5,990 bases of DNA, taken from assembly GCA_026785795.1 (NCBI GenBank), contig JAJAZJ010000130.1, forward strand, positions 1 through 5,990, read 5' to 3'. Below the pieces are notes generated by a model that saw nothing but the letters and a program-made list of their open reading frames with translations, ran no database searches and was not told where the DNA came from. Within the stretch, counting starts at the first letter, position 1; every line of letters starts with the position of its first letter. The position numbers and the translations under genes are program-made. Shown piece after piece: positions 1-5,990 of this stretch. The stretch is from Pseudoxanthomonas sp. Lineage in GTDB: Bacteria; Pseudomonadota; Gammaproteobacteria; Xanthomonadales; Xanthomonadaceae.

Positions 1-58
1 CGTCCACCCAGTCATCCAGCTTGCCCGCGGACTCCTTGCCCTTGCCGTCGGCGTAACG
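1..58 (-). pseudogene. In-frame continuation of the permease/peptidase gene beyond the amber codon
   Basis: Directly after the TAG at 59-61, the same frame reads 19 sense codons to the window edge: RYADGKGKESAGKLDDWVD. From memory, the C-terminal region of M1/permease fusion proteins has a similar stretch (YADG.GKE followed by LDDW and then a beta-rich tail), so this is probably the detached end of the upstream gene and not a spacer. Codon use is GC-rich and matches the coding sequence before the stop. No start codon or ribosome site is visible within the 58 bases, so separate translation is unlikely. How far the frame runs past base 1 cannot be seen. Confidence 0.65.
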
Positions 59-3000
59 CTAGGCGGCATGCAGCTTCAGCGTCAAGTCCAACTTGCCGTC
101 TGCGCGCTTGGTCGCGGTCGCTTCTTCCACGCGGTTGTCGTAAAAGCTTATCTTGTAGAACAGGTCGGTGATGATGTCCTGCTGGTCCGGCCGCGCCTCG
201 GCACGGATGAATCCAAGCAGCTCGGCGGACGTGGTGTAGGGCGCCGTCTGGTAGCCTTTGGCCTGCAGGAATTTCTTCAGCGCGCGATTAACCGCTTCCT
301 CGCCCAGCTCCTCGCGCAGGCGATAGAACACCAGCGATCCCTTCTGGTAATGGATGTACTGCTGGTTCTCCACCTTGTACAGCGGCAATTCTTCCAGGCG
401 TTCGCCGCCGCGGCCGCCCAGGTAACGGTCCAGTTCGGTCTTCAGGAACTGGCGCATCTGTCCGCGACCGTATTCCTGCTCCATCACCATCAGTGCCGAG
501 TACTGGGCCAGTGATTCAGACAGCACCGTCGCGCCCTGCACATTGGCGCCGATCACCTGGTGTGCCCACCACTGGTGCGCGATCTCGTGCGCGGTGACGT
601 AGAACACGTAGTCGATGTCTTCCTTGTCGCGCAGGTCGGCGATGAAGCCGATGGATTCGGAATATGGAATCGTATTGGCGAAGGCCTGGGCGAACGAGCT
701 GTAGCCCGGGAACACGATGATCCTGACCTGCTGGTGCTGGTAGGGCGTGAAGTTGGCTTCGTAGTAGGCCAGTGACTTCTGCACCGATTCGATCATGCGG
801 TCGACGTTATAGGGATGCTTCTCGTCGTAATAGACCTCGATAGGGATGTCCCTGTACATGCCTTTCTTCATCTTCCAGCGTGCCGAAAGGTAGGCATAGA
901 AATCCAGCATCGGCCGGTCCATCTCGTAGCTGAAGCAGCGGCGTCCATCGCGCATGAACTCCTGCTTCAGGTAACCCGGTGCGAGCGCTATCTGATCGGG
1001 GGCGGTGCAGATGGTGGTCTTGAAGTCGATCCAGTCGGCATCGTCGGTCAGGTAGGTGTTGGCGCGCGCGGCTTCGTCCTCGAGCTTCGGCATGCGCATG
1101 GGTTCGCCAAGGTCACGTTTGCGACGCTCGTTGCGGTCCTGGATCTGCGCGTCTTCGTTATAGCCGAAGCTGGGGAACATGCGGTTGTTGACGAAGCTTC
1201 CGTTCTCGACGATCTGTTGCTGCGCGGTCTGGTTGGTGATGCCGTTCGGGTGGAAATCCAGGTCAAAAGTAATCTCGCGCTCTTCACCAGATTGCATCGG
1301 AGTGTCGAGGCGATAGATGCGATAGCCCAGCGTCTTGTCATGCAAGGTCAACCTGGCGCCACCCATCTCGATCGCGGACAGCGCCTTGTCCTCGTCCATC
1401 TGTACATGCAGGTCGGTGATGGGGGTGGCGTGCGGATTGTGGACCCGATAGACGCCGTGCACCTTCATCGTTTGGGTTTCGGGATGCAGGTTCACATCGA
1501 TGGAGGATGCCAGTACCTTGGGTTGCGGAAGGGTTCTGTACTTGCTGAATTCGCGCTCGTAGCGTGCCTGCAAGTCCAGCGTGTCATCGGGTGAAAGGAA
1601 GTCGTTGCGGATGTTGGTGTTCCAGAACAGAAATCCGCCGACCGCAAGGAATGCAATCAGTGAACCAACAAGGCCGGCACCCAGCAGGCCGCGCAGGCGT
1701 TGCCTAGCCAGCGACCAGCGTTGTTTCCGGCCCATGGCCACACCGCGCACCCACAGTGCACTGGCCAGCAACAGCAGGGCCAGCAGGAACAAGCCCCAGT
1801 ACGCCTGGAACCATAACTGAGCAGACAGGAAATGACCGTACCCATTCATGTCGGAATACGGCGCAATCGGCCAGTTGCCAAAGGTGTAGAGGTTGTGGGT
1901 GAAATCCATCATCCCCAGCACAGACTGGGCAATCAAGACCACGACCAGCAACGCATAGCCAACGAATTTGTTGTTGGTGAAGACCTGTAGCACCAAGCCC
2001 AGGCCACCCATCAGGATGTAGACGACCGAGTCGAGGGCCAGTGTTTTTGCATACACCAACGGTTCCAGCTGGGTGTAGCCCTTGGACAGCTGGATCACCA
2101 TGGCGGTGAGCCCACCGATGGCTTGGAAGCAGGCGATCACCGCCACCAGGGCGAGGAACTTGGCCAACAGCGGCACCCAGTTGGGGACCGGCATGGCATC
2201 GATGACTTCGTTGAGCTTGGCGGTGCGTTCCTTCCACACCAGTTCGCCGGAGTAGAACAGCACGATGATGATCAACAGGAAACTGAAGCTGCCCTGCAGC
2301 GCGGCGAGCATCTGCGATGTGACCGGATAGATGCCGGTCTCGTACACATTCTGGTTGAACAAAGCGCTGGGGATGAAGTTGGCCATGCCGAAGGCCAGCA
2401 TCACCAGGAACGGAACGCTCTTGAGTACGCTAAACGTGTCGAAACGCAGTTGCTTCGAGAATTGGTGCCAGTAAGTCCTTGCGCCGAACGTCGGTGTGAT
2501 CCGCGATACGCTGGCCGTGCGTGGCGGACGTACCTGGTCACGTGCAACCGATGGTGTGGGCTTGGCCTTGCGCCTCCAGCGACTTTTCGAGGTGCCGGTG
2601 CGTTCGGTCTTGAACAGCGCGAACGTCGCCGCAAACAGCAGCGCTGCCACGCCCGTCCACAGCACGCGATTGGCGAGGATGTAACCGGCGATTGCAGGCA
2701 GGCCGGTATTGCGCTCCTCCGCCGACCAGTAGCGCAGCGTGCGCGACAGTGCGCGCACCCCCATCGGCTCCAACAGTGTGGAAATCCACAGGTTGTCCAG
2801 GTCGCTCAGTAGTGTGCCGCTGACAAAGTACAGGACAAAGAACGCGATCACCCCGATATAAACCCACAGGATGCTGCGTGTCACCGCCGCCAGCAGTGCC
2901 AGCAGTGCGCCGGTGAACAGCAGATTGGGAATCACGAATACCCCGAATGCCCACAGGTAGGGTTTCAGGGAAATCGGCCCCAGCCTGGCGGCGTCGATCC

Positions 3001-3394
3001 ACGGCATGAACTGGGCGATGAAGATCCCGCAGGCGATGACCACGTACACGATGAAACTGGCGGTCAACGCAGCACCGAGCCGGCCAGCCAGATAGTCGCG
3101 TTTGCGGATGGGGCTGGCGAAGAAGAGCTCGGCCGTACCTTGCTCGAAATCACGCAGCAACGCGCTGGAGATGAACATGGTGATGACCAGCATGCCCAGC
3201 AGGGTGAAGATGGCCATGAAGGTTGCGATGACTGTCGGCGCATTGCGATAGACGTTGCCCAGGCCACCGCCAATCTGCACGGCATCGCTGGACGACGCAC
3301 CGAAGGCCATCAAGGCGAACAGGTCGGCCATCAGCCACAGCAGCGGGGAGCGGAGCTGCTCGCGCAACTCGAACCGGAAGAACTCGAAGATCAT
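59..3394 (-). CDS. ABC-2-type permease fused to M1-family aminopeptidase domain, probably cut short by an amber codon
   Basis: The 1111-residue product is predicted to be an inner-membrane transporter carrying a periplasmic peptidase. Residues 1-262 and about 320-552 each resemble an ABC-2 permease half, with roughly six hydrophobic helices each (for example 56-80, 106-130, 146-171, 367-382, 408-436, 530-552). A very basic linker (about 262-295) separates them. A further helix (570-591) follows a basic stretch, which puts residues 592 onward in the periplasm. This part is M1-like: HEIAH at 936-940, Glu960 in LSESLAQY as the likely third zinc ligand, and Tyr1016 in HYQKG as the likely catalytic tyrosine. 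The start at 3394 is chosen because it has a GGAG site 8 bases upstream and lies 13 bases after the ATPase stop; the open frame up to 3643 overlaps the ATPase gene. The TAG at 59-61 seems premature because the same frame continues to base 1 with family-like sequence. The family call is strong; the substrate is unknown. Confidence 0.9.
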   Translation of the reverse strand: MIFEFFRFELREQLRSPLLWLMADLFALMAFGASSSDAVQIGGGLGNVYRNAPTVIATFMAIFTLLGMLVITMFISSALLRDFEQGTAELFFASPIRKRDYLAGRLGAALTASFIVYVVIACGIFIAQFMPWIDAARLGPISLKPYLWAFGVFVIPNLLFTGALLALLAAVTRSILWVYIGVIAFFVLYFVSGTLLSDLDNLWISTLLEPMGVRALSRTLRYWSAEERNTGLPAIAGYILANRVLWTGVAALLFAATFALFKTERTGTSKSRWRRKAKPTPSVARDQVRPPRTASVSRITPTFGARTYWHQFSKQLRFDTFSVLKSVPFLVMLAFGMANFIPSALFNQNVYETGIYPVTSQMLAALQGSFSFLLIIIVLFYSGELVWKERTAKLNEVIDAMPVPNWVPLLAKFLALVAVIACFQAIGGLTAMVIQLSKGYTQLEPLVYAKTLALDSVVYILMGGLGLVLQVFTNNKFVGYALLVVVLIAQSVLGMMDFTHNLYTFGNWPIAPYSDMNGYGHFLSAQLWFQAYWGLFLLALLLLASALWVRGVAMGRKQRWSLARQRLRGLLGAGLVGSLIAFLAVGGFLFWNTNIRNDFLSPDDTLDLQARYEREFSKYRTLPQPKVLASSIDVNLHPETQTMKVHGVYRVHNPHATPITDLHVQMDEDKALSAIEMGGARLTLHDKTLGYRIYRLDTPMQSGEEREITFDLDFHPNGITNQTAQQQIVENGSFVNNRMFPSFGYNEDAQIQDRNERRKRDLGEPMRMPKLEDEAARANTYLTDDADWIDFKTTICTAPDQIALAPGYLKQEFMRDGRRCFSYEMDRPMLDFYAYLSARWKMKKGMYRDIPIEVYYDEKHPYNVDRMIESVQKSLAYYEANFTPYQHQQVRIIVFPGYSSFAQAFANTIPYSESIGFIADLRDKEDIDYVFYVTAHEIAHQWWAHQVIGANVQGATVLSESLAQYSALMVMEQEYGRGQMRQFLKTELDRYLGGRGGERLEELPLYKVENQQYIHYQKGSLVFYRLREELGEEAVNRALKKFLQAKGYQTAPYTTSAELLGFIRAEARPDQQDIITDLFYKISFYDNRVEEATATKRADGKLDLTLKLHAA

Positions 3395-3402
3395 GTCCGG
3401 TG

Positions 3403-3406
3403 CTCC
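3403..3406 (-). promoter_or_regulatory. Ribosome binding site of the permease/peptidase gene
   Basis: GGAG on the minus strand lies 8 bases before the ATG at 3394 and begins one base after the TGA of the ATPase gene. It decides the start of the fusion gene and suggests translational coupling with the ATPase. Confidence 0.7.
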
Positions 3407-3407
3407 G

Positions 3408-4316
3408 TCAGGCTTGCGCTTGCATGGCGGGTTTGGCCTGCAGGCGAAGGCGTTGGAAATACACGTCTTCCAGGTCCGGATCGACCTGTACGAATCCTTC
3501 TTCAGGCAAATCGCTGCTGAAAACATGTATGACCGGATAGCCGGCCACGAGTCGCGTCGAAAGCACCGTGTGGCGTGATTCGTAATCGGGTAGGGTGGCC
3601 TTGCTGACCTGCTTGCGCCATACCTGATTGTTGAGCGCGGCAATCGCTTCGTTGGGCTTGCCGGTCAGCAGCACCTGCCCCTTGTTCATGATCGCCATGG
3701 TCGGGCACAGGTCGGTCACGTCCTCGACGATATGGGTCGACAGGATAACGGCGACGTTCTCGCCGATTTCCGCCAGCAGGTTGAGGAAGCGGTTGCGCTC
3801 CTCCGGGTCCAAGCCCGCGGTCGGTTCGTCCACGATCACCAGGCGCGGGTTGCCAAGCAGGGCCTGTGCAATGCCGAAACGCTGGCGCATGCCGCCGGAA
3901 TACGTGCCGAGTTTGCGCTTGCGCGCGTCCCACAGGTTGACCTGCTTGAGCAGGCCATCCACCACTTCGCGGCGTTGCTTGCGCACCGTAAGCCCTTTGA
4001 GCACGGCGAAGTGTTCCAGCAAATCCTCGGCGCTGACCTTGGGATAGACGCCGAAGTCCTGGGGCAGGTAGCCCAATTGGCGGCGCACCGCATCCTTGTC
4101 GCGCAAGACATCGATGCTGGCTCCGTCGGCACCCTCCAGCGTTGCTGTCCCGCTATCGGCCTCTTGCAATGTGGCAAGCGTGCGCATCAACGAAGACTTG
4201 CCGGCCCCATTGGGGCCCAGCAGGCCGAACATGCCGCGAGGGATGTCCAAAGTGACGTCGTTGAGTGCATGCACGCCGTTGGCGTAGGTCTTGGACAGGT
4301 TGCGGATGGTCAGCAT
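3408..4316 (-). CDS. ABC transporter ATP-binding protein
   Basis: This 302-residue cytoplasmic ATPase probably energises the permease encoded 13 bases downstream. All nucleotide-binding motifs are intact (numbered from the 4316 start): Walker A GPNGAGKS at 34-41, Q-loop Gln86 in LPQDFG, signature YSGGMRQR at 139-146, Walker B LVIVDEP at 159-165 with catalytic Glu164, D-loop following it (TAGLDP), and the switch histidine His195 in STHIVED. It resembles ATPases of the ABC-2 drug/polysaccharide/NatA-like exporter group. About 75 residues after the core domain (from about 228 to the end) form a C-terminal extension of unknown role. Two in-frame ATGs exist. The one at 4316 is preferred because GGGGAAG sits 9 bases before it and because the protein then starts MLTIRNLSKTY, as usual for the family; the 4334 ATG adds six residues and has a poor ribosome site. 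The ATPase role is very secure; the transported substrate is not known. Confidence 0.95.
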   Translation of the reverse strand: MLTIRNLSKTYANGVHALNDVTLDIPRGMFGLLGPNGAGKSSLMRTLATLQEADSGTATLEGADGASIDVLRDKDAVRRQLGYLPQDFGVYPKVSAEDLLEHFAVLKGLTVRKQRREVVDGLLKQVNLWDARKRKLGTYSGGMRQRFGIAQALLGNPRLVIVDEPTAGLDPEERNRFLNLLAEIGENVAVILSTHIVEDVTDLCPTMAIMNKGQVLLTGKPNEAIAALNNQVWRKQVSKATLPDYESRHTVLSTRLVAGYPVIHVFSSDLPEEGFVQVDPDLEDVYFQRLRLQAKPAMQAQA

Positions 4317-4325
4317 CGGCGTGCA

Positions 4326-4332
4326 CTTCCCC
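4326..4332 (-). promoter_or_regulatory. Ribosome binding site of the ABC ATPase gene
   Basis: GGGGAAG on the minus strand is 9 bases upstream of the ATG at 4316. It overlaps the end of the alternative ATG at 4334, which itself has only a weak AAGATG-like element before it. This favours the shorter, 302-residue product. Confidence 0.6.
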
Positions 4333-4406
4333 ATGAAGATTCATCTTGGATAGTGCGGCCTGACGTGCCCTCCACGCAGTGTCATAAGTCACGAGGGCCA
4401 ACGGCA

Positions 4407-4430
4407 GGGCCGGCCCGGCATTCCCGGCCC
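4407..4430. repeat. GC-rich inverted repeat between the terminator and the ABC operon
   Basis: GGGCCGG (4407-4413) pairs with CCGGCCC (4424-4430) around a 10-base loop. The left arm also lies within a perfect 10-base palindrome, GGGCCGGCCC (4407-4416), so other folds compete. Neither side ends in a T-run, so it is not an obvious intrinsic terminator by itself. It may be a degenerate repetitive extragenic palindrome of the kind common in Xanthomonadaceae, or leader structure of the ABC operon transcript. Only the base pairing is seen; the role is open. Confidence 0.4.
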
Positions 4431-4433
4431 ACT

Positions 4434-4465
4434 AAAAAGCCGCCGGCTGCACTGCAGCCGGCGGC
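4434..4465 (-). terminator. Rho-independent terminator of the DUF885 gene
   Basis: A perfect 12-base-pair stem (4454-4465 with 4439-4450) closes a three-base loop (4451-4453). On the minus strand it is followed at once by five T residues (4438-4434). It begins 13 bases after the DUF885 stop codon. Nearly all pairs are G-C. On the plus strand no T-run follows the hairpin, so it acts for minus-strand transcripts only. It separates the DUF885 gene from the ABC operon transcriptionally. Confidence 0.9.
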
Positions 4466-4478
4466 CCGTTCCGCAAGT

Positions 4479-5990
4479 TCAGGCCTGCTTGCTGGCGATC
4501 CAACGGTCGATCTTGGCTTCCAGCACGTCCAGCGGCACCGAGCCGTCCTTCAGCACTTCGGCATGGAACTCGCGGATGTCGAAGCTGTCGCCCAGCGCCT
4601 GTTCTGCCCTGGCGCGCAGCTGCTTGATCTTCAGTTCGCCGATCTTGTACGCCAGCGCCTGCCCGGGGATGGCCATGTACCGCTCGGCCTCGGCGGTGGC
4701 GTGGGTTTCGCTTTCGGCGGAGTTGTCCAGCATGTACTTGATCACCTGCTCGCGGGTCCAGCCCTTGCTGTGCAGGCCGGTGTCCACCACCAGCCGGATC
4801 GCGCGCCAGAGTTCGTTCTGCACGTAGCCGAAGTAATCGTACGGATCCTGGTAGACGCCCAGCGCCTTGCCCAGTGATTCGGCGTACAGGCCCCAGCCTT
4901 CGCTGAAGGCAATCTCGCCGCCAAAGCGGCGGAACTTTGGCAAGCCGGTCAGCTCCTGCTGCAGTGCGAGCTGGAAGTGGTGGCCGGGGATGGCTTCGTG
5001 CAGGTACAGGTCCTCGGCGTCCCAGGTCTTGCGCGTCGGCAGGTCATAGGTGTTCACGTAGAACACGCCCGGCCGGCTGCCGTCCTCGCTGGGACGCATG
5101 TACGAGCCGCCCGAAGCGGACCGGGCGCGGAACGCTTCCACCGGGCGGATCTCGAAACCCGCCTTGGGCATCAGCGAAAACAGTTCGGGCACCTTGACGT
5201 TGATCTTGTCTTCCAGGCCGCGGTAGTAGGCAAGCAGCTCTTCTTCGCTCTTGAAGGTAAAGCGCGGGTCGTCCTGCATAAAGCGGAAGAACTCGCTCAT
5301 GCTGCCCTTGAATCCGGTCTCGGCCATGACCTTGCGGATCTCGCCGTGCAGGCGCGCCACTTCATCCAGTCCGATCTGGTGGATCTGATCCGGGGTCAGC
5401 TCGGTGGTGGTGCTGTTGCGGGCGTTGAACGCATACCAGGCCTCGCCGTCCGGCAGGCTGGCCAGGCCCGATGTGCTGCGCGTGGCGGGCAGGTAGTCGG
5501 TGACGATGAACTCGCGCAGCTTGCGGTAGGCAGGCATCAGTTCGCCTTCGATCAGGCTGCGGTATTCACCGGTGATGCGCTGCTTGTCGGCGGCGCTGAA
5601 ACCGGCCGGCAGGTTCTTCACCGGGCCCCAGAACAGGGTGTCCTCGGCCTTGGGCTTGATCAGCGCATCCAGCTGCGGCACCACCTTTTCCATCAGCGTG
5701 CGCGGCTGCACCACGCCTTCCTGCATGCCGGTGCGCATGTTGGCGATGGCCTGGTCAAAGATGCCCGGCACCTGGGTAGCACGCTTGTTCCAGTTGTCGT
5801 AGTCCTGCACGGTCTTGAACGGCTGCGCGCCGGTGCCGGAACCCAGCTGCACCATTGACGCGGCCAGGTTGTAGAACTGGTTGATCGGCTGCATCCACCC
5901 CGGGAAGCGGTCGCCCGCCAGGCTGTCCTTCGAATCGCGCACGAACATCTGGTAGCTCAGCAGGTCCTGGCCGGTCAGTCCATCCGGACC
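4479..5990 (-). CDS. DUF885-family zinc-peptidase-like protein, 5' end outside the window
   Basis: Only the C-terminal 503 residues are present; the frame is open at the window edge, and an internal ATG at 5948 should not be taken as the start because sensible coding sequence (GPDGLTGQDLLSYQ) precedes it. Members of this family are usually about 570-620 residues, so perhaps 70-120 residues, probably including a signal peptide, are missing. Family landmarks, numbered from the first visible codon: HEAIPGHH at 331-338, resembling a gluzincin-type metal site with an inserted spacing; FSEGWGLYAE at about 362-371, whose Glu364 could be the third metal ligand; and the conserved RYMAIPGQALAYKIG block at about 437-451. 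Relatives are thought to be secreted or lipid-anchored, but the biochemical activity of most is untested. The frame is intact, ends in TGA, and is followed by a strong terminator. The family call is firm; peptidase activity is inferred. Confidence 0.92.
   Translation of the reverse strand, partial: GPDGLTGQDLLSYQMFVRDSKDSLAGDRFPGWMQPINQFYNLAASMVQLGSGTGAQPFKTVQDYDNWNKRATQVPGIFDQAIANMRTGMQEGVVQPRTLMEKVVPQLDALIKPKAEDTLFWGPVKNLPAGFSAADKQRITGEYRSLIEGELMPAYRKLREFIVTDYLPATRSTSGLASLPDGEAWYAFNARNSTTTELTPDQIHQIGLDEVARLHGEIRKVMAETGFKGSMSEFFRFMQDDPRFTFKSEEELLAYYRGLEDKINVKVPELFSLMPKAGFEIRPVEAFRARSASGGSYMRPSEDGSRPGVFYVNTYDLPTRKTWDAEDLYLHEAIPGHHFQLALQQELTGLPKFRRFGGEIAFSEGWGLYAESLGKALGVYQDPYDYFGYVQNELWRAIRLVVDTGLHSKGWTREQVIKYMLDNSAESETHATAEAERYMAIPGQALAYKIGELKIKQLRARAEQALGDSFDIREFHAEVLKDGSVPLDVLEAKIDRWIASKQA

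Noticed and set aside
815..1594. Plus-strand open frame of 259 codons
   Set aside because: It is antisense to the periplasmic domain of the fusion protein, with no family motif and no ribosome site that I would trust.
3395..3643. Extension of the permease/peptidase frame by 83 residues upstream of 3394
   Set aside because: It runs through the 3' end of the ATPase gene in another frame, has no ribosome site, and gives an arginine- and proline-rich sequence unlike a permease N-terminus, whereas 3394 has a good site and a typical start.
4317..4334. ATG at 4334 as the ATPase start
   Set aside because: It adds MGKCTP before the usual family start and has a weak ribosome site; GGGGAAG is properly spaced only for the ATG at 4316.
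4317..4433. Sigma-70 promoter for the ABC operon
   Set aside because: TTGGCC and TATGAC-like elements occur on the minus strand but at a spacing of about 9 bases, too short; no pair with 16-18 base spacing looked convincing.
3732..4877. Plus-strand open frame of 381 codons
   Set aside because: It lies antisense to the ATPase and DUF885 genes and runs through the terminator hairpin. Its translation is rich in His, Gln, Val and Arg with no recognisable domain, as expected for a shadow frame in GC-rich DNA.
4977..5858. Plus-strand open frame of 293 codons
   Set aside because: It is fully antisense to the conserved DUF885 coding sequence, including its metal-site motif, and shows only low-complexity shadow-like composition.
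5946..5948. ATG at 5948 as the start of the DUF885 gene
   Set aside because: The frame remains open to the window edge with plausible coding sequence, and about 489 residues is short for the family; it is an internal methionine.

Overview
This is a GC-rich bacterial window in which every supported gene lies on the minus strand. Gene style, the short GC-rich intergenic region and the type of proteins suggest a gammaproteobacterium of the Xanthomonadaceae (Stenotrophomonas, Xanthomonas or Lysobacter-like). That placement rests on recognising protein families, not on a marker gene, and is only moderately certain. I see no tRNA, rRNA, CRISPR array, insertion sequence or phage gene.

Layout, in the direction of transcription (high to low coordinates). 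(1) Positions 5990-4479 hold the C-terminal 503 residues of a DUF885-family zinc-peptidase-like protein whose start lies outside the window. A strong intrinsic terminator at 4434-4465 follows it. (2) A 162-bp intergenic region (4317-4478) separates it from the next unit and contains GC-rich inverted repeats and a weak operator-like palindrome. (3) Positions 4316-3408 encode an ABC transporter ATPase with a full set of nucleotide-binding motifs. (4) After only 13 bases, 3394-59 encode a very large protein: two ABC-2-type permease halves (about 13 membrane helices) fused to a periplasmic M1-family aminopeptidase-like domain. Genes 3 and 4 look like one two-gene operon.

The ATPase probably powers the permease half of the fusion protein. 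The peptidase half is predicted to sit on the outer face of the cytoplasmic membrane, where it could process what the transporter moves or couple its state to the transporter. The substrate cannot be read from the sequence.

The most notable anomaly is at the low-coordinate edge. The fusion gene meets an in-frame amber codon (59-61), yet the same frame stays open to base 1 and reads like the family's usual C-terminal continuation. The gene therefore appears to carry a nonsense mutation (or a sequence error, or a readthrough stop) close to its normal end.
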